Source: Nannocystis sp. | GTDB taxonomy: Bacteria > Myxococcota_A > Polyangia > Nannocystales > Nannocystaceae | Reading direction: 5' to 3' | Assembly (NCBI GenBank): GCA_016712315.1 | Contig: JADJRG010000013.1 | Coordinates: 2,791,548-2,855,547, forward strand | DNA: 64,000 bases | Shown here: positions 38,715-47,381 of the stretch, piece after piece | Layout of the letters: the number at the start of each line of letters is the position of its first letter | Numbering within the stretch: the stretch's first letter is position 1 | Made by a program: the position numbers and the translations under genes | Notes under the pieces: model-generated | Seen by the model: the letters and a program-made list of their open reading frames with translations, nothing else | Databases searched by the model: none | What the model was told of the DNA's origin: nothing

Positions 38715-40640
38715 ATGACGCTTCGGGACGGGGATAGTGGGCAAGACAACAGCGATCTGAACCTGCTGCTCAGCTACGCTGAGGAGCGCGAGCCGGTGCT
38801 GGCGGAGGGGCTGCCGCACGACTCGGCGGGCGAGGAGCGGGCGGAGGGCGACGGGCTCACGGGCCTGTCTTTTTATGATCTCGGGGCGGCGGGCAACGAC
38901 GTGGGCGCGCAAGGGTGGGGCGTGATCGCGCCCGAGGGCAAGCGCGGGGACGAGCTGCTGGCGCGGATCCAGCCGCTGATCGCGGCGCGCGGGCAGATGC
39001 AGGACGAGCCGATCCGGATCTATCGGGTGCCGCCGCGGATGAGCCTGGAGGAGGCGCAGCGCTGGCGCCAGGATGTCTATAATAACGACGAGCCGGACAA
39101 GATCCCGCGCTATCAGCTCATGCTGGGGGATCTGCACGAGGTGCCGCTGGAGCTGCAGCAGGTGCAGAACCCGGAGGGGTTCGTCGGGCGCCTGGCGTTC
39201 TCCGACCTCGAGGGTTATGACGCGTATGTTGATAAGCTGCTGCAGTGGGAGCGCTCGCCCTCGGCGGTGACAGACCCGAAGGCGGTCTTTTATACGGTGC
39301 ACGACGGGACCGGGGCGACGCGGGTGGGCCATAAGGGGCTGATCAAGCCGGTGGTCGAGCAGGCGCGGGCGATGAAGGCAGAGGGGCGCTTCGCGGCGGG
39401 GGAGATCCGGGAGGTGGGGCGCGCCGACGACCCGACGCCGGATGAGCTGTTCGCGGCGGCGGCGGGGCTGGAGGCAGGAGTGCTATTTACGATGAGCCAC
39501 GGCGAGGGGGCGCCGCGCAAGGGCTGGAGCTCGGCGCGGGCCCAATTGCTAGGACAAGGGGCGATGAGCTTCGGCTCGGGCGGGCACCTGCCAGGGCGTG
39601 ATATCGAGGGCAAGGTGTTCGCTCCGGGCGGGGTGTGGTTTATGTTCGCGTGCTTCGGCGCGGGGACGCCGACGCGCTCGAAGTTCTATCATTGGCTGGC
39701 GCAGTTGGCCGCGAAGGGGCAGTTCCGCGGGCGCCCAGACGCGGTGCTGGCGAGCCTGCCGAAGGGCGAGCAGCGGCCGTTCATCGCGGCGCTGCCGCAA
39801 GCGGCGCTGGCGAGCCCAGACGGGCCGCTGGCGGTGATCGGCCACCTGGACCTGGCGTGGACTTATTCGTTCATGGAGATCGACCAGGGGAAGAGCCAAG
39901 GGCGGCCGGCGAAGTATTACAATCTGCTCAAGTCGCTGGTCCGCGGCGACCGGGTGGGGGTGGCGCTGCAAGAGCTGGAGCGCTTTTATAATGATAAGAA
40001 CCAAGAGCTGACGGACCTGTACGACCTGGCCGAAGAGGCGCAGCAGACCGGCGGCAAGGACCCGGTCGATAAGGCGAAGATCGGGCACTTGTGGATGGTC
40101 CGCCAGGACCTGTCTGGGTATATCTTGCTGGGTGACCCGGCGGCCCAATTGCCGCTGGCGCCGCGGTCGAAGAAGGGGCGCCCGCGGTCAGAGACGGCGA
40201 CGCTCGAGGTGCGCAGCGAGCCGCCAAAAGGCCCCGCCGCGGGGAAGCAAGAGCCGGCCGCCTCGTTCTCGGCGGAGCGTGAGGCGGTGGTTGAGGAGGA
40301 TGGCGAGGTGGTGAGCGAGGCGCCGACGGCGGCGGTGGCGAGTGAAGCGCCGGCTGCGGTGGCGAGTGAAGCGGTGGTGAGTGAAGCGCCGGCGGCGGTG
40401 AGTGAAGCGCCGGCGGCGGTGGTGAGTGAAGATGTGGTGAGTGAAGCGCCGGCGGCGGTGGTGAGTGAAGCGCCGGCGGCGGTGGTGAGTGAAGCGCTGG
40501 CTGAGCCGCCGCCTCAGCCGCCGACTCCGCGGCGAGAGGCGAAGGGGGTCCGCTCGGGTGAGGTCGCGGGTGAGGTGGAGATCGAGGGGCAGGGAGGGAC
40601 GAAGATCCGCTGGAAGATCGGCTGGCGGCTGGGCGGTTAG
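38715..40640 (+). CDS. Clan-CD (C25/caspase-like) protease, paralogue
   Basis: A 641-residue paralogue of the protease at 34.7 kb. The same blocks appear in order: SDLNLLLSYAEEREPVL, WGVIAPEGKRG, RYQLMLGDLHEVPLELQ, H262 in FTMSHGEGAPRKGW, C313 in WFMFACFGAGTPT, LAVIGHLDLAWTYSF and LSGYILLGDPAAQLPL. Instead of a polyproline run and HTH it ends in a repetitive tail of EAPAAVVS-type units (about 535-600) and a short basic C-terminus (GGTKIRWKIGWRLGG). ATG 38715 is chosen because it matches the start of the paralogue. Its stop overlaps the stop of the convergent kinase gene by 3 bases. Inference: a second effector of the same system, with a different targeting tail. Confidence 0.6.
   Translation: MTLRDGDSGQDNSDLNLLLSYAEEREPVLAEGLPHDSAGEERAEGDGLTGLSFYDLGAAGNDVGAQGWGVIAPEGKRGDELLARIQPLIAARGQMQDEPIRIYRVPPRMSLEEAQRWRQDVYNNDEPDKIPRYQLMLGDLHEVPLELQQVQNPEGFVGRLAFSDLEGYDAYVDKLLQWERSPSAVTDPKAVFYTVHDGTGATRVGHKGLIKPVVEQARAMKAEGRFAAGEIREVGRADDPTPDELFAAAAGLEAGVLFTMSHGEGAPRKGWSSARAQLLGQGAMSFGSGGHLPGRDIEGKVFAPGGVWFMFACFGAGTPTRSKFYHWLAQLAAKGQFRGRPDAVLASLPKGEQRPFIAALPQAALASPDGPLAVIGHLDLAWTYSFMEIDQGKSQGRPAKYYNLLKSLVRGDRVGVALQELERFYNDKNQELTDLYDLAEEAQQTGGKDPVDKAKIGHLWMVRQDLSGYILLGDPAAQLPLAPRSKKGRPRSETATLEVRSEPPKGPAAGKQEPAASFSAEREAVVEEDGEVVSEAPTAAVASEAPAAVASEAVVSEAPAAVSEAPAAVVSEDVVSEAPAAVVSEAPAAVVSEALAEPPPQPPTPRREAKGVRSGEVAGEVEIEGQGGTKIRWKIGWRLGG
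40340..40500 (+). repeat. Tandem repeats encoding the EAPAAVVS tail
   Basis: Imperfect 27- to 30-base units of the form GTGAGTGAAGCGCCGGCGGCGGTG repeat at least five times in the 3' part of the second clan-CD protease gene. Confidence 0.8.
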
Positions 40641-43267
40641 TTCGGCGGGAGGCCGGCGAGCCAGGCCTCGGTCTCGGCGGCTTCTTTGCCGATCCGGGCG
40701 CGATCGAGGCGGGCGAGGGCGGCCTCGGCGAGGGCGCGGGCGCTGGCCTTGTCTCTCGCGCTTCGGCTGGTCAACCAGCGGGCCTTGGCGAGGTAGAGAT
40801 CGCAATAGTCGCGGTCGGCGGGCGAGACGTCGCCTCGCCGGCCGATCGCGACGGCCTCCTCAAGGTGGGCGAGCGCGGCCTTGTTGCGGCCGAGGAGCAG
40901 CTCGGCGCGGCCGATTCGCGCGTAGAGACCGGCGATGTAGGGGTGGTCGAGGCCCTGGGTCTTTTGGCGGATCGCGAGCGCGCGCTCCAGCCGCGTCAGC
41001 GCCTCCGCGCCGAGCCCCCGCTCGTTGTAGAGCTCGCCGATGTTGGTGAGTAAGGTGGCGACGCCGGGGTTATCAGGGCCGAGCGCGCGCTCGCGGATCG
41101 CGAGGGCGCGGGCGAAGAGCGCCTCCGCGGGCTCATAGTCGCTGCGGTTCTGGTGGATCCCGGCGAGGTTGGCGAGGATGGTGGCGACGTCGGGGTGATC
41201 GGGGCCGAGGAGGCGCTCTTTGAGGGCGAGCGCCTCTCGCTGGATCGCCATCGCTCCGGCGTGATCGCCGTTGAAGAGGCGGGTGTTGCCGAGGCCAGTG
41301 AGGAGCATCGCGATGTCAGGGTGCTCCAGGCCCAAGAGATCGCGGGCGAGGTCGAGCGAGCGCTCGATGTCGTCCGAGGCGCCCTGCTTGTCGCCGAGCT
41401 GCGCCCGCGCGGCGCCGCGGTTGTGGAGCGCGGCCACGAGATCGACGGTGGGCGCGACGCCCTCGCCGGTGAGGCCCTCGATCACGCGATCGAAGGCGGC
41501 GGCGGCCTCGCGGAGCTTGCCTTGGACCGACAGCAGGCCGCCGCTGCACGTGAGCACCCGCAGGGCGAGGTCGCTGCGGCCGCTCTGCGCGGCGAGGGCG
41601 TCGGCGACGTCGAGCCAGAGATCGGCCTCGGAGTAGCGGGCGAGGCGGTAGCCGAGGGTGTGGCTGAGGCGGACGATCTGCTCGATCGCTACGGCGGTGT
41701 GGTCGGCGGTGATGGCCGTGAGCACCGCGTCGCGCATCACCTCGACGGAGCGCTCAAAGTCGGCGCTTAGGTCGATACAGGCGGCTTGGAGGGCGAGGGC
41801 CTCGGCGAGCAGGGGGCGGTAGGCGAGCTCGCGGGCGCGCTCGATCTGGCCAGCGATCGCGTCGCAGTGGTCGAGGCGGCTGACGTTCAACTCGGCGCGG
41901 ATGACGGCGATCTCGCCGCGGAGGGCGTCGACGGCGGCGGCGGCGGCGGGCTCAGGGGGGCGGAGCTGGGCGAGCAGCGCTTGGCGGTCGTCGCAGAGGT
42001 CGAGCCCCGGGAGCTTGTCGGCGGCCTTGATGGCGCGCTCGACGGCGGCGGCGTCAGCGGCGGCGAAGACCTGAGCGAGCGCGCCGAGGTCGCGGCGGGC
42101 GGCGTCGAGGCAGGCCGCCGCGCGATCGTAGAGGGCGGGGGAGAGCTCGCCGCGGCGGTGGTCCTCGCAGATCGATCGATGCTTCTCCGACCATGTCTCC
42201 GCATACATGTCGAATCGTTCCTGCACTTTTAACCATGTATCTGCGGCGTAAGGCACGCCGGTGGCGGTGAAGGCGGCCTCGACGGCGCCGCGCTGGCCTG
42301 GGCCCCACGTCGCGGCGATCCGCGCGGCGCCGCCCTCGCAGGGGCTCGTCTGCGGGGCGGCGAGGGCGCGGTAGTAGGCGGCGAGGGCGAGGGCGGTGAG
42401 CAGCGCGAGGAGGAGGGCGAGGCCGAGGAGCGCGATCACCCGGCGGCGTGGGTCGACGTCGAGGGCGGTGAGCAGCTCGTCCATGGAGGACCAGCGACGC
42501 GCTGGGTCTGGATCGAGGCCGCGGAGGAGGAGCTTGCGGAGGCGAGCGGGCACGCGCGTGTCGGCGGGCGGCGGGCGGATCTTGCCGGCAGTGATCGACT
42601 CGCGCAGCTCGCGGAGGTTCTTTCCAGGGTAGGGGCGCTCGTAGAAGAGGGCGTCGTAGAGGGCGACGCAGAAGGCGAATTGGTCGGAGCGGGCGTCGGT
42701 CGGGTCACCGCGGAGCTGCTCAGGGGACATGTACGCGGGCGTGCCGGCGGTGATCCGTCCGGCGACGCCGGTGCTCGCCGAGGTCGCGGCGGTCGCGGTG
42801 AGGCTGCGGTGGGCGCCCGTGCCAGGGCCGCGGGCGCCGCTGTCCTCGAGGTCGAGGTGGAAGAGGGCGAGGCCGAAGTCGAGGACGCGGACGCGGCCGT
42901 CGTCGGCGACGAGGACGTTCTGCGGCTTGAAGTCGCGGTGGACGAGGCCCGCGCGATGGACCGCCGCGAGGCCGCGGCCGGCCTCGACGAAGACGCGGGT
43001 GATCTCGGGGATGGTTCGCCGCTCTTGGCGCAGCCAGTCGCGCAAGGAGGCGCCGGTGACCAGCTCCATCGCGACGAAGATCTGGCCCTCGAGCTCGCCG
43101 ACGTCGTAGATCTGGACGACGTTGGGGTGGGAGAGCCGCGCCATGGCCTTCGCCTCGGCGAGCAGCCAATTCTTGTCGAGCGGGCCCGCGGGGCCGTCTG
43201 TGCGCAGGAGCTTGATCGCGACCTTGCGGTCGAGGTCCTCGTCGTAGGCGGCGAAGACGAGGCCCAT
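40637..43267 (-). CDS. Ser/Thr kinase-TPR protein, N-terminally truncated at an integrase junction
   Basis: An 876-residue protein. Seen: kinase domain starting inside the glycine loop (MGLVFAAYDEDLDRKVAIKLL), HRDFKPQN, LDFGLALF and YMSPEQL; a transmembrane helix (about 278-300, VIALLGLALLLALLTALALAAYY); and a C-terminal half of TPR repeats of the kinesin-light-chain type (LGLEHPDIAMLLTGLGNTR, LGPDHPDVATILANLAGIH, LGPDNPGVATLLTNIGELY). Kinases of this group begin with about 15 further residues (a V-x-E-x-L-G-x-G-G strand) that are missing; the in-frame upstream codons give NDLATDRG instead. The break lies 76 bases from an integrase gene. Inference: the 5' end was replaced by element insertion, and activity is doubtful without the first glycine strand. 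Confidence 0.8.
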   Translation of the reverse strand: MGLVFAAYDEDLDRKVAIKLLRTDGPAGPLDKNWLLAEAKAMARLSHPNVVQIYDVGELEGQIFVAMELVTGASLRDWLRQERRTIPEITRVFVEAGRGLAAVHRAGLVHRDFKPQNVLVADDGRVRVLDFGLALFHLDLEDSGARGPGTGAHRSLTATAATSASTGVAGRITAGTPAYMSPEQLRGDPTDARSDQFAFCVALYDALFYERPYPGKNLRELRESITAGKIRPPPADTRVPARLRKLLLRGLDPDPARRWSSMDELLTALDVDPRRRVIALLGLALLLALLTALALAAYYRALAAPQTSPCEGGAARIAATWGPGQRGAVEAAFTATGVPYAADTWLKVQERFDMYAETWSEKHRSICEDHRRGELSPALYDRAAACLDAARRDLGALAQVFAAADAAAVERAIKAADKLPGLDLCDDRQALLAQLRPPEPAAAAAVDALRGEIAVIRAELNVSRLDHCDAIAGQIERARELAYRPLLAEALALQAACIDLSADFERSVEVMRDAVLTAITADHTAVAIEQIVRLSHTLGYRLARYSEADLWLDVADALAAQSGRSDLALRVLTCSGGLLSVQGKLREAAAAFDRVIEGLTGEGVAPTVDLVAALHNRGAARAQLGDKQGASDDIERSLDLARDLLGLEHPDIAMLLTGLGNTRLFNGDHAGAMAIQREALALKERLLGPDHPDVATILANLAGIHQNRSDYEPAEALFARALAIRERALGPDNPGVATLLTNIGELYNERGLGAEALTRLERALAIRQKTQGLDHPYIAGLYARIGRAELLLGRNKAALAHLEEAVAIGRRGDVSPADRDYCDLYLAKARWLTSRSARDKASARALAEAALARLDRARIGKEAAETEAWLAGLPPN

Positions 43268-43343
43268 GCCGCGATCGGTTGCTAAGTCATTGATATTATT
43301 ATGTTTTGCGGCGCTCGGTGGTGCTCGTGACGCGGACGTGCCA
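43268..43343. other. Putative element junction (att region) between truncated kinase and integrase
   Basis: 76 bases between the kinase stump and the integrase stop. It includes an AT-rich block at 43280-43307 (ATTGATATTATTATG) that stands out in this GC-rich DNA. The position, directly after the integrase and at the point where the kinase coding sequence is broken, fits an attachment-site junction. The matching second copy was not found in the window. Confidence 0.45.
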
Positions 43344-44447
43344 CTAGCTCTCGATGAGAGCGATCGCGGTTCGAAGCGCGCCAGGGGCGAGGTGCATGTA
43401 ACGATCGGTCGTGCTCGAGTTCGCGTGGCCCGCGAGCTCTTGGATCGCCCTCGGTGCCGCTCCGCGCGCGGCGAGCCGCGAGCAGAAGGTGTGACGGAGG
43501 ATGTGGGTCCCCGTCAACGGCAGGCCCGCGGCCTTTTGGGCTCGTTGGAGCAGGTTGACGATCACCTTGTGGGTCGCGCCTCCGTCGCCGAGCGTTCGCG
43601 TGATCACTCGTGCCTCATGGTTATCGCTCCGGCGCTTGATGTCTCGCAGGAGCGCGCACAAGCGTGAGGTCATGACGACCTGACGCGTGCGGTTGCTCTT
43701 CGGCAGGCCCACCTGACCGCACCAGTCGTTCTCGGCGACGTTCAGCACGCCGCGATCGACGTCGCAGTGGACCAGGCGCAGCGCCGCGATCTCGCCGCCG
43801 CGCAGGCCAGCGTCGCCGCCGAGGAGGACCGTCAGCAAGCTGCGCGGGTCAACCTCGGCCGCGGACTCGATCAACCGCCGGTAGGTGACATCGTCGTAGA
43901 AGGCGAACGATCTCTCCGTGATCCTCAGCTTGCGGATCTTCAGCAGCGAAGAGATCACTCCCCACTCCACCGCGACCCGCAGCATCAGCCCGAGGACGTC
44001 GAGCATCATGTTGACGTGGGAGACTGAGTGATGCGTGTAGGTGGCCTTGAGCTTCTGGATCTCAGCCTCGCCGATCTCATCCAGGCGCCGATGACCGAGG
44101 CTCGGCAGAAGGTAGATGCGGATGATCTTCTTTCGGTTATAGACCGTGCTGGGCTTGAGGCGGTTCGCCAGCACATACTCGGCGATGAAGCGCTCGCTGA
44201 ACTGCGCCAGCGTCGGGTTCTCGGCCGCAGCATCTTGGTCCTCTTCTTCCTCCTTCTCGTGCCCGTGCAGGATCAGCCACCGCTCGCGCTCGCGTGCCCA
44301 CTTGAGCGCGGCGGAGTGGCTCGTCGCGCCGGGGATCTTCGATCGCTCGCGGATCTTCCGGCCGTCGATGAGCTTCACGTGGATGTCAGCCTGCCAGGTC
44401 ACGGTGTTGGTCTCGGGGTAAACCCTCTCTCGGATCTTGACGCTCAT
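43344..44447 (-). CDS. Tyrosine recombinase (phage-type integrase)
   Basis: A 367-residue integrase. Seen: N-terminal arm-binding-like region, core-binding SAM-like domain (about 80-165) and catalytic domain with R216 (AGLRGGEIAAL), K250 (VGLPKSNRTRQV), H315-x-x-R318 (HILRHTF), H341 (LAGHAN) and the nucleophile Y350 (TTDRYMHL): a full set. Known: site-specific integration and excision. ATG 44447 is chosen because GGAGG lies 5 bases upstream and because it overlaps the stop of the preceding HTH gene (ATGA); the ATG 12 bases earlier is part of the Shine-Dalgarno region. Its 3' end faces the truncated kinase, so it likely marks one end of an integrated element. Confidence 0.93.
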   Translation of the reverse strand: MSVKIRERVYPETNTVTWQADIHVKLIDGRKIRERSKIPGATSHSAALKWARERERWLILHGHEKEEEEDQDAAAENPTLAQFSERFIAEYVLANRLKPSTVYNRKKIIRIYLLPSLGHRRLDEIGEAEIQKLKATYTHHSVSHVNMMLDVLGLMLRVAVEWGVISSLLKIRKLRITERSFAFYDDVTYRRLIESAAEVDPRSLLTVLLGGDAGLRGGEIAALRLVHCDVDRGVLNVAENDWCGQVGLPKSNRTRQVVMTSRLCALLRDIKRRSDNHEARVITRTLGDGGATHKVIVNLLQRAQKAAGLPLTGTHILRHTFCSRLAARGAAPRAIQELAGHANSSTTDRYMHLAPGALRTAIALIES

Positions 44448-44683
44448 TGAATCCTCCATGAGCGCCGCTCTGTGCCTTCGAGCAGGGACCCTAGCACGAT
44501 CTCGCGCATGAAGTAGAGCCGTCGACCGATCCTCAAGGACCCCGGGAGCTCCCCCTTGTCGACCCGGTCATAGACAGTGCGCCGCGAGCAGCGAAGCAGC
44601 TCGGCGAGCTCATCCGGCGTCATCAACGGCGACGCGTGCGCCGCTGCCTCGATCTCCGCCTCCTTCTTCTCCTGCCCCATCAT
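44444..44683 (-). CDS. Excisionase-like helix-turn-helix protein (copy 1)
   Basis: A 79-residue DNA-binding protein of the helix_turn_helix_17/AlpA-excisionase type. Seen: SPLMTPDELAELLRCSRRTVYDRVDKGELPGSLRIGRRL, with typical MTPDELAELL first helix and LPGSLRIGRRLYF wing. Known: such small proteins steer integrases toward excision or regulate element genes. It overlaps the integrase start by four bases. The C-terminal TERRSWRIQ is shared with the upstream copy (SDQRSWRGR). Confidence 0.85.
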   Translation of the reverse strand: MMGQEKKEAEIEAAAHASPLMTPDELAELLRCSRRTVYDRVDKGELPGSLRIGRRLYFMREIVLGSLLEGTERRSWRIQ

Positions 44684-44733
44684 CTACCTCCACCACAGGC
44701 CACGCAGCAATCTCGAGGTACCCGCCGGGCCGC

Positions 44734-45000
44734 TCACCGACCCCTCCATGAGCGCTGATCCGAGCCTTCGCGCAGGAACGCCAACACCCTTTCGCGCAGG
44801 AAGTAGAGCCGCCGCCCGACCCGTACCATCCCCGGCAACTGCCCCCGGTACACGCGGTCGTACACCGCCCGGCGCGAGCAGTGTAGCCAGCCCGCGAGCT
44901 CGTCCGCGGTCATCAGCGGCGACACCGTCGACGCCCCTCCGCCTGGTGTGCTCGCCCCCGTCGTCGCCGGCCCCGAACGCTTATCCGTCACCGCCGCCAC
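44734..45000 (-). CDS. Excisionase-like helix-turn-helix protein (copy 2)
   Basis: An 88-residue paralogue of the next gene on this strand: SPLMTADELAGWLHCSRRAVYDR and QLPGMVRVGRRLYFLRERVL. The two copies share most of the HTH and C-terminus but differ in their N-terminal extensions (here Ser/Thr/Gly-rich). It is separated by 50 bases from copy 1. Inference: a duplicated regulator pair that may act with different operators, or one for excision and one for repression. Confidence 0.8.
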   Translation of the reverse strand: MAAVTDKRSGPATTGASTPGGGASTVSPLMTADELAGWLHCSRRAVYDRVYRGQLPGMVRVGRRLYFLRERVLAFLREGSDQRSWRGR

Positions 45001-45187
45001 CTCCGCTCCATGATCTACCTCCGCTGGGGCCCGTATAGAGCCCCATTTTTCGAATGGTAAACGGTCGCCAGGCCGGTGTCAGCGGGAGACTTCGCGCTGC
45101 GCGGGAGGGCAAGCGCGCGGGTGGCCTCCAGAGACCGGGAGGGGGCTCGCAGGTGCCCAGCGCGCGACTGAGCCCGCGCTCGTGAGT

Positions 45188-45240
45188 TTTCATAACTATC
45201 TTACGTTGACCCGGCCAGCCGGTCACTGTTTCATAACGTC
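45188..45240 (+). promoter_or_regulatory. Element control region with direct and inverted repeats
   Basis: Two 9-base direct repeats TTTCATAAC (45188-45196 and 45229-45237) flank an imperfect palindrome with arms TGACC (45207-45211) and GGTCA (45221-45225). TTGACC at 45206-45211 could be a -35 box. The block ends 3 bases before the ATG of the small gene at 45241 and lies between it and the divergent HTH genes, as expected for operators of those HTH proteins. No binding evidence is available. Confidence 0.4.
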
Positions 45241-45552
45241 ATGTCCAACATCTTCGTGACCTTCACCTCCGCCGCGGGCCAAGTCCGCCTCCGCATGCCG
45301 CGATCTGTGGTCATGGTCGAGATCGCCGACGACGCCGACACCAGCACCGCCGTCCACGTGCAGACCACCATCCGCCACCCCGGGCCCGACGAGCGCGCCG
45401 TCGAACGCGTCATCATCGCCACCGCGGAGCAAGTGATCGAGCAGCTCATCGCCTTCTACCGGGGCTCCGCTGCCGGCGAGGTCGAGCTGATCCGATGGTC
45501 TCACGGCTGCCGCGGAGTCAGGCCCCCCGCAGGCGCTACCCGTGGTTTTTGA
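45241..45552 (+). CDS. Small protein of unknown function
   Basis: A 103-residue open frame opening with ATG right after the repeat-containing control region. The sequence MSNIFVTFTSAAGQVRLRM and VIIATAEQVIEQLIAFYRG suggests a small alpha/beta domain; no family was recognised. The C-terminal 20 residues are of low complexity. It lies 31 bases before the kinase on the same strand and may be cotranscribed with it. Its codons end mostly in C, unlike genes to the left. Confidence 0.5.
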   Translation: MSNIFVTFTSAAGQVRLRMPRSVVMVEIADDADTSTAVHVQTTIRHPGPDERAVERVIIATAEQVIEQLIAFYRGSAAGEVELIRWSHGCRGVRPPAGATRGF

Positions 45553-45583
45553 GGTTCCTGGAGAGCGACCAAGGAGCCCCCTC

Positions 45584-46674
45584 ATGACCATCGCCTCGGC
45601 CTCTTCTACGCCCAAGGAGCTCCTGCGTCCGCGCGGCCCCGACCTGCGCGGCCGCACGCTGCTCGACCGCTTCCGCCTCGACGCTCTGCTCGCCTTCGGC
45701 GGCATGGCTGATATCTACGAGGCCCTCGACCTACGCCTGCGCCGCCGCGTCGCGATCAAGGCGCTGCACCCCGAACACGGCCGCGCCCCTGATCAGCGCC
45801 GCCGATTTTTTCAAGAGGCCGTGCTCGGCGCCCAGATCGATCACCCCCACGTCGTCCCGATCTTCGATCACGGCGAAGAGCGCGCGCTCGGCGGTGAGCC
45901 GGTGCTCTTCCTCGTCCTGCCGCTTCTACAAGGTGTCACCCTGCGCCAGCGGGCCTTGAGCCCGCGATGCCGATCGCCGACGCCTTGCGCCTCACGATCC
46001 AGCTCCTCGACGGCCTCGCCGAGCTCCACAAGCTCGGCGCCGTGCATCGCGACCTCAAACCTGAAAACTGTCTCATCGTTCAGCGTCAAGGCCGCGATCA
46101 CCTCATCCTGCTCGACCTCGGCCTCGCAAAAATTCACACCGGCCCGCTGCTCTCGCTCGCGCCCTCCTCGGCCCCCGGCGCGATGATCGGCACCCTCGCC
46201 TACGTCTCCCCCGAGCAAGCGCGCGAACAGCGGATCACCCCCGCCGCCGACATCTACGCCGTCGGCGTGATCTTGTTCGAGCTGCTCACCCGACGTGTAC
46301 CTTTCCCCGGCACGACCGCCCTCGAGGTGCTCAGCGCCCACGCCAGCGAGATGGCCCCCTCCGTCACCGCGCGAGCACCAGATCGTGGGATCTCCGACGA
46401 TCTCGAGGCCCTGGTCGCGAGCTCCCTTGAAAAAGATCCGGCTCGGCGTCCCGAGAACGCCGATGCGTTCCGCCGGGCACTCGAGGCCGCGGCCGGTCAG
46501 GTGGCCGCCCCTGAGGATGGCTACGAGTACGCGAAGGCGAGCCTCACCGCCTGGCGCGACTGCGCCGACCATCAGGCCCTCGTGCGCGCGCGCCTCGCTG
46601 CGGAGAAAAACGCCGTGTGGTCTCCGCTGGTGGAGCTGATCGAGATCGCAACCGACGCCGCCGGCCCGGCCTGA
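45584..46674 (+). pseudogene. Ser/Thr protein kinase, frameshifted
   Basis: Two overlapping frames together make one kinase. The first (45584 to about 45955) starts at ATG with AAGGAG 7 bases upstream and carries FRLDALLAFGGMADIYEAL and RRVAIKALHPEHG. The second (from about 45967) carries AVHRDLKPENCLI, ILLDLGLAKIH, GTLAYVSPEQA and AADIYAVGVILFELL. The join needs one base to be added near 45945-45967. Without it the first frame runs into an unrelated Ser/Arg-rich tail. The C-terminal 60 residues after the kinase (EYAKASLTAWRDCADHQAL) are unassigned. Either a recent pseudogene or a consensus error. Confidence 0.75.
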
Positions 46675-46978
46675 TGGCTCGGATGCGTCCATACGAGCAT
46701 CTGACGGACCGGATCCACGCGTTGATCTGACGGGAGGGGATCCCGAGCGCGCGTAGGTATTTCCGGCTCAAAGGCGCGCGGAGAAGGTGGAGGCCGCTGG
46801 GCCCAGTCGCACCGGCTCGTGCGCCGACTTGACACCCACGCCGCTCTCAGTACTGTGCTGGAGTGCTGAGTGGATGTGTGACGGGGCGAGCTGGGCGGCG
46901 GCATCATCCGGCCCGCGCGGCTTGATCCTAGAAGAGCGCGGCGCGGCGCGCAGAGCGGGCGCCGGGGGGCGGCAGTAC
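46675..46978. other. 304-base stretch without an intact gene; short coding remnant on minus strand
   Basis: No intact gene seen. On the minus strand at about 46709-46770 the frame reads RKYLRALGIPSRQINAWIR; its RQINAWIR part is shared at DNA and peptide level with a segment at 60392-60413. It looks like a fragment of a small DNA-binding protein or transposase-related gene. Confidence 0.35.
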
Positions 46979-47326
46979 ATGACAGTGACAGTGCAATCAA
47001 TCAAGATCAGCGGCGCGGGAGAATTCACGACCCCTGGGGGTAACTACACGTACGAGGAGAGCGGGCACGGCAGCGTGCAGGCCAACGCGAACACTGTGGC
47101 CACGATCCTCCAAGACGCCGATGTCGGCGACGGACGATGCCGGGGCGACCAGATGACACAGACCCTGCCCCACAATAAGAGCAGCGCGTCTCAGAATCAG
47201 AGCAGTTTTCACACCCACGCGTCGACGTCTCGGGGCGGGGGCAGCTATCAGGTGTTCTATATGTGGACGTGGACATCCAAGACGAAGGAGCTGGCGATCA
47301 CCGTCTCAATAGTGAGGCACAAGTAA
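46979..47326 (+). CDS. Small protein of unknown function
   Basis: A 115-residue open frame starting MTVTVQSIKISGAGEFTTPG, rich in Ser, Thr and Asn with a few aromatic residues near the end (YQVFYMWTWTS). No signal peptide and no recognised domain. It starts 10 bases after a G-rich stretch that could serve as a ribosome-binding site, and converges on the CHAT-WD40 gene. The amino-acid make-up differs from the usual Ala/Arg-rich noise of this DNA, which argues it is real. Confidence 0.45.
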   Translation: MTVTVQSIKISGAGEFTTPGGNYTYEESGHGSVQANANTVATILQDADVGDGRCRGDQMTQTLPHNKSSASQNQSSFHTHASTSRGGGSYQVFYMWTWTSKTKELAITVSIVRHK

Positions 47327-47381
47327 TAGGAACGGCGCGCCTGAGCCCAGGCGGGCACGTGCTCGTCTTCCGCTGGGGTCT

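Noticed and set aside
43267..46674. Idea that the frameshifted kinase at 45.6 kb is the missing 5' part of the truncated kinase
   Set aside because: It lies on the opposite strand, has its own complete glycine loop and catalytic loop, and continues past the region that would be needed.
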